Source of the DNA: CAMPJM01 sp964440915
GTDB taxonomy: Bacteria > Bacteroidota > Bacteroidia > Cytophagales > Cyclobacteriaceae
Assembly (NCBI GenBank): GCA_964440915.1
Contig: CAYTTV010000056.1
Span: 1-21,193 of the forward strand
Reading direction: 5' to 3'
Length of the DNA: 21,193 nt
This document shows positions 7,916 through 15,685 of the stretch, in pieces. Under the pieces are notes generated by a model. It saw only the letters and a program-made list of their open reading frames with translations. It did no database searches and was not told the origin of the DNA. Positions within the stretch are counted from its first letter, which is position 1; every line of letters begins with the position of its first letter. A program made the position numbers and the translations under genes.

Positions 7916-10900
7916 ATGGCTACTCACTCAAACTTCAACGCTCCCTACATGCCCAAAAACCATATCCGGATGGTTACTGCTGCATCACTTTTTGATGGTC
8001 ACGATGTGGCCATTAATATCATGCGACGGATTATTCAATCGACAGGAGTTGAAGTGATCCATCTTGGCCACGATCGTGCCGTACAAGAAATCGTAGATTG
8101 CGCCATTCAAGAAGACGTTCAGGCCATTGCCATCACATCCTATCAAGGGGGGCATATGGAGTTTTTTAAGTACATGTATGACCTGCTGCAAGAGCAGGAC
8201 TGTGGCCATATTAAAATATTTGGTGGAGGCGGCGGAACCATCTTACCAGAAGAAATAAAGGAGTTGCACAGTTATGGCATTGCCCGAATTTATTCCCCAG
8301 ACGATGGTCGGGAAATGGGCCTTCAAGGCATGATCAATGATATGGTGCGCCAATGCGACTTTCCTACGGGAAAGGAGCTTAAAGAGGAAGTGGAAAAAAT
8401 CTCAATAGCCAATCATAAAGCTTTGGGTCGGGTTATTTCTGCTGCAGAAAACTTTCCAGAGGAGAGTGAAAAAAGTCTAAAAGAGATAAAGCAACGAGCG
8501 GCATCGTCTCACGCACCGGTACTGGGCATTACTGGAACAGGAGGAGCAGGAAAATCATCATTGGTGGACGAGTTTGTCCGTCGCTTCCTTGCAGATTTTA
8601 AGGACAAGTCTATTGCCATTGTGTCTGTAGATCCATCGAAAAGAAAAACCGGAGGTGCTTTGCTTGGGGACCGCATCCGTATGAATGCCATTAATAATGA
8701 GCGAGTGTATATGCGTTCTTTGGCAACAAGGCAATCCAACCGTGTCCTGTCGAACTATATTCAAGATGCATTGAATGTGCTCAAGGCTGCAGGTTTTGAC
8801 CTGATCATATTGGAAACTTCTGGCATTGGGCAGTCTGACACACAAATTGTGGAGCACGCCGATCTATCCTTGTATGTGATGACCCCTGAATATGGTGCGG
8901 CCACCCAGTTAGAAAAAATCGATATGCTGGATTATGCCAACCTCATTGCGCTAAACAAATTCGATAAGCGTGGTGCCCAGGATGCCTTTCGGGATGTGAA
9001 AAAGCAGTATAAACGAAACCACGGCTTGTGGGAGACCCCAGAAGAAGACCTTCCTGTATTTGGAACCATCGCTTCCCAGTTCAACGACCCCGGCATGAAT
9101 AAACTTTATGCTGCGGTCATGACACAGTTAGCTGAAAAAGGGACAGGATTGCAATCTAGTCTCGAATTTCCTGCAAGCAACGAAGAAAAAGTGTTTATAA
9201 TCCCGCCTGGAAGAACGCGTTATCTTTCTGAAATTGCCGAAACCAACCGAAGCTATGATGCATGGGCAAATGCACAAGCAGCCATAGCACAAAAAGCTTA
9301 TTGTCTCAATGTAGCAAGAGATACGATATCCACTGAAACTACAGAAGACAAAGCAACCATTATAGAAGGGCTAAAAGCTGCTGAAGACAATATCGCTCTT
9401 AAGCTTGATCCGAGAAACAAGAAAATATTGGACGCATGGCCTAAAAAAGCCCGCCAGTACAAAGAGCCGATTTACAGTTATAAGGTAAGAAACAAAGAAA
9501 TCAATATAGAAACCCATACAGAAACGCTTTCTCATACAAATATCCCGAAGGTGAGCCTACCTCGATACGAAGCATGGGGCGATTTGCTCAAATGGAACTT
9601 ACAAGAAAATGTGCCGGGAGAGTTTCCATATACTGCTGGTGTATTTCCTTTTAAGCGGCAGGGAGAAGATCCTGCAAGAATGTTCGCAGGCGAAGGCGGA
9701 CCGGAGAGGACGAATAAACGATTTCATTATGTAAGCAAAGACACGCCTGCCAAGCGGCTGTCCACTGCCTTCGATTCTGTAACCTTATACGGCCATGACC
9801 CTGCCCACCGGCCCGACATATACGGGAAAATAGGCAACTCTGGCGTATCCATCTGTTGTCTTGATGATGCTAAGAAGCTTTACTCTGGCTTCAATTTGGC
9901 CGATCCCCGTACGTCTGTTTCCATGACCATCAATGGCCCAGCTGCCATACTTACTGGGTTTTTCATGAATGCCGCCATAGACCAGCAATGTGAATTGTTT
10001 ATCAAAGAAAATGGGTTGGAAGTGGAAGTTGAGCAAAAGATCCAGGCGATATACAAATCATCGCCGGCTGCTAAACCCAGCTATCAAGGAACGCTGCCAG
10101 AAGGCAATAACGGATTAGGTCTTATGCTATTGGGCGTTACAGGCGACCAAGTCCTGCCTAAAGAGACATATGAAAAAATCAAAGAGCAGACATTAGCTTC
10201 GGTAAGAGGCACTGTGCAAGCGGACATCCTAAAAGAAGACCAAGCACAAAACACTTGCATTTTCAGTACGGAGTTTGCCCTTAGACTCATGGGCGATGTA
10301 CAGCAATATTTCATCGATCATAATGTAAGGAACTTCTATTCTGTTTCTATATCCGGATATCATATCGCCGAAGCTGGCGCCAACCCGATCACTCAACTTG
10401 CCTTTACTCTTGCCAATGGGTTTACCTATGTAGAATATTATGTGAGCAGAGGAATGGACATCAACAAGTTTGCCCCTAACCTTTCTTTCTTTTTTTCTAA
10501 TGGCGTAGATGCCGAGTATGCGGTAATCGGACGCGTGGCAAGGCGGATTTGGGCTAAAGCCATGAAAATGAAATATGAAGCGGATGAAAGGTCTCAGATG
10601 CTCAAGTATCATATTCAAACATCTGGCAGGTCTTTGCATGCCCAAGAAATTGACTTTAATGATATCAGAACAACCTTACAGGCATTATATGCCATTTACG
10701 ACAACTGCAATTCCCTCCATACAAATGCGTACGACGAGGCTATCACAACCCCAACGGAGGAGTCTGTAAGGCGAGCAATGGCTATCCAGCTCATTATCAA
10801 TAAAGAACTGGGGTTGGCGAAAAATGAAAACCCATTACAAGGCTCATTTATCATTGAGGAATTGACAGACCTAGTGGAAGAGGCTGTTTTAATGGAGTTT

Positions 10901-11305
10901 GACCGAATAACGGAAAGAGGCGGGGTATTGGGCGCCATGGAAACCATGTATCAACGTGGGAAAATACAGGAAGAGAGCTTATATTATGAGACCTTGAAGC
11001 ATAATGGCGAACTTCCTATTGTCGGGGTCAATACTTTTTTATCTTCTAAAGGCTCTCTAACCACTACGCCACAGGAAGTGATAAGGGCAACCCAGGAAGA
11101 AAAGGAGTATCAGATCAAGATGTTGGAGGATTTTCATAATCAAAACAAAGTGGCAGCAGAAAAGCAGTTGTCTTTGGTGAAAGCAACAGCCATAAGCAAC
11201 GGGAATGTATTCGAAGCACTGATGGAAGCAACAAAATACTGCTCTTTAGGTCAAATTACAGAAGCCATGTTCGAGGTGGGCGGGCAATACCGCAGAAATA
11301 TGTAG
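7916..11305 (+). CDS. icmF: Fused isobutyryl-CoA mutase IcmF (B12 domain + G-protein chaperone + mutase)
   Basis: This protein of 1129 residues from the ATG at 7916 is a cytoplasmic adenosylcobalamin enzyme interconverting isobutyryl-CoA and n-butyryl-CoA. The cobalamin-binding domain comes first, with DGHD at 27-30 and axial ligand His29. Next is a MeaB/MeaI-type GTPase: P-loop GTGGAGKS with Lys213, then ETSGIGQSD, and an NKFD base-recognition motif. The large TIM-barrel acyl-CoA mutase domain runs from about residue 545 to the end, with SGYHIAEAGA. The two residues separating IcmF from methylmalonyl-CoA mutase are visible: Phe579 (in FPFKR, Tyr in MCM) and Gln778 (in AQNTCIF, Arg in MCM). 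An in-frame TTG at 7895 would add seven residues, but ATG is preferred. A TTTG (7878-7881) and TAATTTTTG (7899-7907) might form a promoter with almost no leader. Confidence 0.95.
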   Translation: MATHSNFNAPYMPKNHIRMVTAASLFDGHDVAINIMRRIIQSTGVEVIHLGHDRAVQEIVDCAIQEDVQAIAITSYQGGHMEFFKYMYDLLQEQDCGHIKIFGGGGGTILPEEIKELHSYGIARIYSPDDGREMGLQGMINDMVRQCDFPTGKELKEEVEKISIANHKALGRVISAAENFPEESEKSLKEIKQRAASSHAPVLGITGTGGAGKSSLVDEFVRRFLADFKDKSIAIVSVDPSKRKTGGALLGDRIRMNAINNERVYMRSLATRQSNRVLSNYIQDALNVLKAAGFDLIILETSGIGQSDTQIVEHADLSLYVMTPEYGAATQLEKIDMLDYANLIALNKFDKRGAQDAFRDVKKQYKRNHGLWETPEEDLPVFGTIASQFNDPGMNKLYAAVMTQLAEKGTGLQSSLEFPASNEEKVFIIPPGRTRYLSEIAETNRSYDAWANAQAAIAQKAYCLNVARDTISTETTEDKATIIEGLKAAEDNIALKLDPRNKKILDAWPKKARQYKEPIYSYKVRNKEINIETHTETLSHTNIPKVSLPRYEAWGDLLKWNLQENVPGEFPYTAGVFPFKRQGEDPARMFAGEGGPERTNKRFHYVSKDTPAKRLSTAFDSVTLYGHDPAHRPDIYGKIGNSGVSICCLDDAKKLYSGFNLADPRTSVSMTINGPAAILTGFFMNAAIDQQCELFIKENGLEVEVEQKIQAIYKSSPAAKPSYQGTLPEGNNGLGLMLLGVTGDQVLPKETYEKIKEQTLASVRGTVQADILKEDQAQNTCIFSTEFALRLMGDVQQYFIDHNVRNFYSVSISGYHIAEAGANPITQLAFTLANGFTYVEYYVSRGMDINKFAPNLSFFFSNGVDAEYAVIGRVARRIWAKAMKMKYEADERSQMLKYHIQTSGRSLHAQEIDFNDIRTTLQALYAIYDNCNSLHTNAYDEAITTPTEESVRRAMAIQLIINKELGLAKNENPLQGSFIIEELTDLVEEAVLMEFDRITERGGVLGAMETMYQRGKIQEESLYYETLKHNGELPIVGVNTFLSSKGSLTTTPQEVIRATQEEKEYQIKMLEDFHNQNKVAAEKQLSLVKATAISNGNVFEALMEATKYCSLGQITEAMFEVGGQYRRNM

Positions 11306-11344
11306 TGATTGACTCAGGAGAGTTTGTAAGTCCAGAAGTCCAGT

Positions 11345-11374
11345 TTTGCAGAACTATTCTTTTTAAGTATTTTG
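11345..11374 (+). promoter_or_regulatory. Candidate promoter for the Dabb/epimerase gene pair
   Basis: TTTG (11345-11348) is followed after exactly 19 bases by TATTTTG (11368-11374), one base shorter than the Bacteroidota -7 consensus TAnnTTTG. Transcription would start near 11380, leaving a leader of about 24 nt before the ATG at 11404. This supports that ATG over the upstream GTG at 11305, which abuts the icmF stop. Confidence 0.35.
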
Positions 11375-11403
11375 TGCCCAAGTTTAACCCTACACCAAAA
11401 CTT

Positions 11404-11826
11404 ATGAAAAAAACATCCCGAAGATCTTTTTTAGCAAATAGTTCTATGCTCTCCTTTATGGGCTTTGCAGGATTTTTACCATTTTTACATTCAAAGAAAA
11501 CCTATAAAAAAAGAGAAAAGAAAATGTTTGTACACCACGTTCTATTTTGGTTGAAAAACCCATCTTCAAAGGAAGATTATAATAAGTTGTTAGAAGGCTT
11601 GAATTCACTTAAGTCCATCGATGTCATAAAGACTGTTCAAGTAGGGAAACCTGCCAGCACCGACAGATCCGTAATAGACACAAGCTATCAATTCAGTCTT
11701 CTGCTTATTTTTGATAGCCTTGAAGACCACGATATCTACCAAGACCATCCTACTCACTTAGCGTTTGTGGAAAAATATTCTTCCCTATGGTCGAAGGTGT
11801 TGATCTATGACTCTGTGGATGCGTAA
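11404..11826 (+). CDS. Tat-exported Dabb (stress-responsive dimeric alpha/beta-barrel) domain protein
   Basis: This is a 140-residue protein from the ATG at 11404. The N-terminus carries a twin-arginine signal (SRRSFLA at 5-11) followed by a hydrophobic stretch to about 28. The mature part is a single Dabb domain of about 98 residues: it opens with MFVHHVLFWLK, where the His-His and Trp are family-typical, and ends with YQDHPTHLAFVEKYSSLW and a final beta strand. Dabb domains form ferredoxin-like dimers, and most members have no proven function. An open frame extends back to a GTG at 11305, but the Tat motif and upstream promoter favour 11404. A second ATG at 11524, after a purine-rich stretch, would make the bare domain without a signal. 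A 26-bp gap to the next gene suggests an operon. Confidence 0.8.
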   Translation: MKKTSRRSFLANSSMLSFMGFAGFLPFLHSKKTYKKREKKMFVHHVLFWLKNPSSKEDYNKLLEGLNSLKSIDVIKTVQVGKPASTDRSVIDTSYQFSLLLIFDSLEDHDIYQDHPTHLAFVEKYSSLWSKVLIYDSVDA

Positions 11827-11852
11827 TCTATAGCTCAAAAGCATTAAACATC

Positions 11853-12788
11853 ATGCAGACTATACTTGGAGCAGGTGGTGACATAGGAACTGGTCTAGCA
11901 AAAGCACTTGCTCAATACACTTCTACCATACGACTTGTAAGCAGGAACCCTCAAAAAGTAAATGAGGGTGACCAGCTATTTGCTACTGATCTTACACGAG
12001 CGGAGGAAGTTGACAAAGCGGTAGCAGGCTCCGAGATTGTTTATCTCACGATCGGCTTTGAATATAAGGTAAAAGTATGGCAGGAAAACTGGCCTAAACT
12101 GATGCGAAATGTGATCGATGCCTGTAAAAAGCATCGGTCCAAACTGGTGTTTTTTGATAATGTATATATGTATGACCCTGCTTATATGCATCACATGACC
12201 GAGGAGACGCCTATAAAGCCCATAAGTAAAAAAGGTGCAATAAGGGCAGAAATTGCAGCAATGCTGCTTTCCGAAGTAAAGGCTGGAAAGCTCGATGCCC
12301 TTATCGCACGATCTGCCGATTTTATGGGCCTTAAGAACAGTGTGCCAGTTGAAATGGGGATCAAGCATTTCTTAAAAGGGAAAAAGGCCTACTGGATGGT
12401 CGATGTTGAAAAAGTACACTCGTTTACTTATACCCCTGACGCTGCCAAAGCCACGGCACTGTTGGGCAACACACCAGATGCATACGGACAAGTTTGGCAT
12501 TTGCCAACCGATAAAACGCCCCTTACAGGTAAACAATGGATTGAGCTCATGGCAAAAGCCGTAGGGGTTGCACCTGGCTACAGCGTCCTCCCTAAGTGGC
12601 TCATGGGCATTTTAGGGGTTTTTATGCCTGTCATGAAGGAGTTCAAAGAGATGGCCTATCAAAACGACAGGGACTACTTTTTTGATAGCAGCAAATTTGA
12701 AAAGAGATTCAATCTAAGACCTACTCCTCCCGAGCAGGCAATAAAGGAAGTGGTAGCAGCACTGAAACCAGAAGAGACGACGAATTAA
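11853..12788 (+). CDS. NAD(P)-binding epimerase/reductase-like protein (atypical extended SDR)
   Basis: This 311-residue cytoplasmic Rossmann-fold protein opens with the dinucleotide-binding motif GAGGDIGTGLA (residues 6-16), followed by an Arg-containing strand end (LVSRNP), which suggests NADP preference. The strand YLTIGFEY and the segment LVFFDNVYMYD sit where extended SDRs carry their active-site Ser/Tyr. The classical YxxxK pair is not clearly present, so this may be an NmrA-like or otherwise divergent member rather than a true sugar epimerase. The C-terminal part has the substrate-domain feel of NAD-dependent epimerase/dehydratases (HLPTDKTPLTGKQWIEL). It lies 26 bp after the Dabb gene and ends before a terminator-like hairpin. 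The substrate is unknown. Confidence 0.8.
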   Translation: MQTILGAGGDIGTGLAKALAQYTSTIRLVSRNPQKVNEGDQLFATDLTRAEEVDKAVAGSEIVYLTIGFEYKVKVWQENWPKLMRNVIDACKKHRSKLVFFDNVYMYDPAYMHHMTEETPIKPISKKGAIRAEIAAMLLSEVKAGKLDALIARSADFMGLKNSVPVEMGIKHFLKGKKAYWMVDVEKVHSFTYTPDAAKATALLGNTPDAYGQVWHLPTDKTPLTGKQWIELMAKAVGVAPGYSVLPKWLMGILGVFMPVMKEFKEMAYQNDRDYFFDSSKFEKRFNLRPTPPEQAIKEVVAALKPEETTN

Positions 12789-12801
12789 ACTGGTCCTACA
12801 T

Positions 12802-12827
12802 CTCCTCTTCTATGGCGGAGTTTTTTT
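12802..12827 (+). terminator. Weak Rho-independent terminator after the epimerase-like gene
   Basis: CTCC (12802-12805) and GGAG (12817-12820) form a short stem that can be extended past one mismatch, followed directly by seven T (12821-12827). It begins 14 bases after the stop at 12788, where a terminator is expected. The short stem keeps confidence moderate. Confidence 0.45.
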
Positions 12828-12879
12828 AATTGCAGTATTTTCAAATATAGCACTTTCAGCCCGCTTGCTTTTAGGTTTT

Positions 12880-12893
12880 GTTATAGCGCGTAT
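12880..12893 (+). repeat. Left arm of inverted repeat bracketing the toxin-antitoxin module
   Basis: GTTATAGCGCGTAT lies between the epimerase terminator and the antitoxin stop codon (12902). Its reverse complement matches 13 of 14 bases of the sequence at 13426-13439, on the far side of the toxin gene. Confidence 0.55.
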
Positions 12894-12901
12894 TTTCTTT
12901 T

Positions 12902-13131
12902 CTATAATTCAATCGAGATTTTCACTTTGCCGCCAAGTCCTTTTTCAACTATGTCGTAAAGGGTTTTTAAGGTCAAATTACTGCCGTTGTTCTCAATCCG
13001 GGAGATATAGGTCCGTTTTTTGTCAACCAGGTCGGCAAGTTGGTCCTGGGTCAAGTGTTTTTCTTCACGAGCTTTTTTGAGCAACAGCCCAATTTTAAAT
13101 GATTCAAAATCCCTGTCAAGTTCATCTCTTC
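12902..13131 (-). CDS. HigA-type XRE antitoxin, partial (5' end lost in the assembly gap)
   Basis: The visible C-terminal 76 residues contain an XRE/Cro helix-turn-helix: FKIGLLLKKAREEKHLTQDQL, then the recognition helix region KKRTYISRIENN, then a tail ending GLGGKVKISIEL. This closely follows Bacteroidota HigA-type antitoxins, where the DNA-binding protein neutralises the toxin and represses the operon. The stop at 12902 is intact. About 20-25 N-terminal residues and the start codon should lie in the N run at 13132-13231. The reading frame happens to run through the N to the toxin frame, but the two halves are different proteins, with the toxin gene first, as in other higBA operons. Confidence 0.8.
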
Positions 13132-13231
13132 NNNNNNNNNNNNNNNNNNNNNNNNNNNNNNNNNNNNNNNNNNNNNNNNNNNNNNNNNNNNNNNNNNNNN
13201 NNNNNNNNNNNNNNNNNNNNNNNNNNNNNNN
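13132..13231. other. Assembly gap, 100 N
   Basis: Exactly 100 undetermined bases break the toxin-antitoxin operon. The round number suggests a placeholder rather than a measured length. From the usual sizes of HigB-type toxins (about 110 residues) and HigA antitoxins (about 100), roughly 300 bases would be needed to complete both genes. Confidence 0.95.
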
Positions 13232-13351
13232 CAAAGTCTCAATTGCTTCAATGATTTTATAAATTTTATTTTGAACCTTGATAGGCTGTTTTATCAAAAA
13301 ATCCTCAAAGTGATTCTGGTAGGCGATTACCTGTCTGACTTTCTTCCCCAT
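13232..13351 (-). CDS. HigB/RelE-type toxin, N-terminal 40 residues only
   Basis: The ATG at 13351 begins MGKKVRQVIAYQNHFEDF and continues through KVQNKIYKIIEAIETL before the assembly gap. This matches the start of Bacteroidota HigB-like (phage Gp49-type) toxins of the RelE fold: a first beta strand with RQVIAY followed by two helices. Family members are ribosome-dependent mRNA interferases. The catalytic C-terminal part is not sequenced here, so activity cannot be judged. Upstream, TTTG (13389-13386), a 20-base spacer and TACATTTTG (13365-13357) could be the operon promoter, ending only five bases before the ATG and implying a nearly leaderless mRNA. Confidence 0.7.
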
Positions 13352-13425
13352 TTACGCAAAATGTAACTTAAAAGCTACTATCCTTCAAATCCAAATTGTG
13401 TTTTTCTCATTTAACGGGATGTTTT

Positions 13426-13439
13426 ATATGCGCTATAAC
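13426..13439 (-). repeat. Right arm of inverted repeat bracketing the toxin-antitoxin module
   Basis: The plus strand reads ATATGCGCTATAAC; its reverse complement matches 13 of 14 bases of the left arm at 12880-12893. It lies upstream of the toxin promoter region. It is also locally palindromic (TTATA, five bases, TATAA at 13424-13438). The rest of 13352-13565 holds no recognisable gene. Confidence 0.55.
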
Positions 13440-13565
13440 TGACAAGGTTCCCAGTAAATGCTCAAACCTCCACTTTGAACTTAACATTCAAATCCATTAC
13501 TCTGGTGTCTGGAATCTTGTGCCCCTATCCCTCATTCACCCATTGTACATTGATATCTTACTACA

Positions 13566-15386
13566 TTAATTAAGCTCCAAAATCAAACTGCTGTTTCCTC
13601 CTATTTCTATATTATTCAAGTCACCCAGCACTTTTCCTGAGACAACCTCCACAGCACCTGTAAATCCTTCCAATACTTCTTTGTACCGTGTCATGTCTAT
13701 GGATGAATGTTCAGCTTTATTATTGATAATGACCAAAACCGATTCTCCTTCAGTTTTTCTATTATAGATATATACATTATCATGTGGCGTAAAATGTTTG
13801 AGGGAACCCGCATGAACAGCCTTACTATCCTTTCTCCAGTTCAGCAACTTTTTTAAATAGTCAAAAGCTTCATTTTCCTTTTCTGTACGACCTGATGATG
13901 TAAAAGCATTTCTAGCATCTTCTGCCCATCCTCCAGGAAAATCCTCCCGCAGATCGCCATGAGGACCAAATTTTTCCATAAGGATTTCAGTGCCATAGTA
14001 GAGTTGAGGAACACCTCGGGTAGTCAGCAAGAAGGTTAAGGCATTTTTAAACTTGGCCAAGTCTTTTTCTAAAGTATAGTAAAACCTATCCATGTCATGA
14101 TTATCTGCAAAGATAGTGTTCAATTCAGGGGTGTGGTACAAGAAGTCTTTGCTTAATCCATCGTAAAGTGCCTGCACATTCCCTTCTGGTTTGAATGCAT
14201 TATGAATGGCATAGCACAACGGAAAGTCAGTGATACTGTATAATTTAGAATTATAAGTTTTGTCATCCATGGCCTTTCCAGCCCAAAAAGCTTCCGTAGC
14301 AGGATCGCCCACCCAGGTTTCGCCTAAAAGAAAAAAGCCTGGGTATTCTTTATATACACGCTCAACCCATTCCACCATCATTTCTTTACTGTTGTAGGGG
14401 TAAGTATCCATCCTGATGCCATCCAACCCGGCATACTCAATCCACCATATGCTGTTCTGGATAAGATAATTGGCCATGAAGGAATTGTTGTGATTGAGGT
14501 CCGGCATAGACGGCACAAACCAGCCACGGGTAAGCAGATCCAGATCCACTTCTGCAGCATAAGGGTCAGAAACGGCGCCGATAGCATGATTGGTGACTTC
14601 GTAGTTGGGATAATCATTGATCCAGTCTTTAAATGGCAGGTCTTTCATCCACCAATGCTCTAGCCCACAATGGTTGAAAATCATGTCCATGATCAGCTTC
14701 ATGTCCTTTTTGTGGAGCTCATCGGCCAACTGCCTGTATTGTTCATTGCTGCCATATCGTGGGTCTACCTTGTAATAATCTGTAGTGGAATAACCATGGT
14801 AGGAAGTATTCTCCATATTGTTTTCCAGTACAGGGTTGAGCCAAACTGCCGTTACGCCTAAGTCATGCATATAGTCGATAGATGAAATCACCCCAGCCAA
14901 GTCACCGCCATGCCTGCCGTCTTTATCCTGACGGTTGCTCTTTTCTCTCATGCCTTTGACATCATCATTGGAGGTATCGCCGTTTTTAAACCGATCTGGT
15001 GTAATCAAGTAAATTACGTCACTCCCATCTATAGTTTTCGGACTTTTATTATCTCTTTCTCTTAAAGTATAATCGTATCGGGCCGCTGCCTTTTTCCCCT
15101 TTTTGAATACAATGGGGAAAGTCCCTGCACTTGCACTAGAAGAGATTTTGAGATCAAGAAAAAGATAATTAGGATTATCTGCCTTATGTACTTTCACCAA
15201 CTCCACCCCCTTGTAGTTGATTTCTGGCTGTGCCTCACCGATGCCTTTGCCATACACTAGAAGTTGTAATGCTTCATGCTCCATGCCTGCCCACCAAAAA
15301 GAAGGCTCCATCCTTTCTATCTTTTGGGCCTGCACAAGAAAACTGCACAGGAGGATGCTTCCCAGAAGCCAAAACCTAAGGAGCAT
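13566..15386 (-). CDS. Exported GH13 cyclomaltodextrinase / neopullulanase, SusA-like
   Basis: This 606-residue protein from the ATG at 15386 has a signal peptide MLLRFWLLGSILLCSFLVQAQ and no proper lipobox, so it is probably periplasmic. The N-terminal beta domain (about 22-110, with MEPSFWWAGM) is the cyclomaltodextrinase N-terminal module. The GH13 barrel follows: DMIFNH (234-239), MPDLNH (294-299), GIRMD with nucleophile Asp327, LLGETW with acid/base Glu356, and ADNHD with Asp431. A C-terminal beta domain closes the protein. Bacteroides SusA, a periplasmic neopullulanase, has the same layout. The frame stays open upstream to 15494, but those 36 residues would bury the signal peptide, and a purine-rich AAAGAAAGAG lies just before the chosen ATG. 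It is the last gene of the sus-like cluster. Confidence 0.9.
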   Translation of the reverse strand: MLLRFWLLGSILLCSFLVQAQKIERMEPSFWWAGMEHEALQLLVYGKGIGEAQPEINYKGVELVKVHKADNPNYLFLDLKISSSASAGTFPIVFKKGKKAAARYDYTLRERDNKSPKTIDGSDVIYLITPDRFKNGDTSNDDVKGMREKSNRQDKDGRHGGDLAGVISSIDYMHDLGVTAVWLNPVLENNMENTSYHGYSTTDYYKVDPRYGSNEQYRQLADELHKKDMKLIMDMIFNHCGLEHWWMKDLPFKDWINDYPNYEVTNHAIGAVSDPYAAEVDLDLLTRGWFVPSMPDLNHNNSFMANYLIQNSIWWIEYAGLDGIRMDTYPYNSKEMMVEWVERVYKEYPGFFLLGETWVGDPATEAFWAGKAMDDKTYNSKLYSITDFPLCYAIHNAFKPEGNVQALYDGLSKDFLYHTPELNTIFADNHDMDRFYYTLEKDLAKFKNALTFLLTTRGVPQLYYGTEILMEKFGPHGDLREDFPGGWAEDARNAFTSSGRTEKENEAFDYLKKLLNWRKDSKAVHAGSLKHFTPHDNVYIYNRKTEGESVLVIINNKAEHSSIDMTRYKEVLEGFTGAVEVVSGKVLGDLNNIEIGGNSSLILELN

Positions 15387-15685
15387 TATGCTCTTTCTTT
15401 CAAAAAGTGCCACTATATTTCTATGATTTTCAATATTCATTATTGTGCTATTATTGTCAAAATTTATTGCCTGTTGCAGCATGCATCGGTGCATTAGATG
15501 CTTTCTGCTTTTCTATTTCCGTTGTCTTTTGTTTCTGGCACAGCAACATAAGAAGCGCAAAGAGCCCCGACATTATTGCTTTATCAGGTTGCCGACTGTC
15601 AATTGCCCTTACTTATTTTCTAAAGTCTGTGTCTGACGTCTTGCCTCTATTCATCACCTGCTTTATCCATGTCCACTGTTCCCGC
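15387..15685. other. 299-bp spacer between the two amylase genes, no convincing gene
   Basis: The spacer is longer than others in the cluster. On the minus strand it can encode a 38-residue peptide (15573-15457) that starts MSGLFALLMLLCQKQK, vaguely lipoprotein-like, but with no other support. Just inside the preceding gene a short hairpin (ACTATT 15696-15701, AATAGT 15706-15711) precedes the stop. No clear terminator or TTTG/TAnnTTTG promoter is visible, so whether the SusA-like gene is co-transcribed with the amylase is open. Confidence 0.5.

Noticed and set aside
11305..11403. GTG start for the Dabb gene abutting the icmF stop
   Set aside because: The extra 33 residues would bury the Tat signal and contain the candidate promoter at 11345-11374.
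12902..13351. A single 149-residue ORF running across the N stretch
   Set aside because: It joins a toxin N-terminus to an antitoxin C-terminus only because the 100-N placeholder keeps the frame; the two halves belong to different families.
12880..13439. Integron attC sites around the toxin-antitoxin module
   Set aside because: GTTATAG does not fit the GTTRRRY core at two positions, and neither end shows the paired inner boxes of a full attC hairpin; only a simple inverted repeat is supported.
15387..15494. Upstream start of the SusA-like enzyme at 15494
   Set aside because: It would put 36 residues before a clear signal peptide; the ATG at 15386 has a purine-rich ribosome site.
15457..15573. 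A 38-residue minus-strand ORF starting MSGLFALLMLLC in the amylase spacer
   Set aside because: It has a short hydrophobic start and a Cys but no proper lipobox, no promoter and no family resemblance; chance is the simplest explanation.
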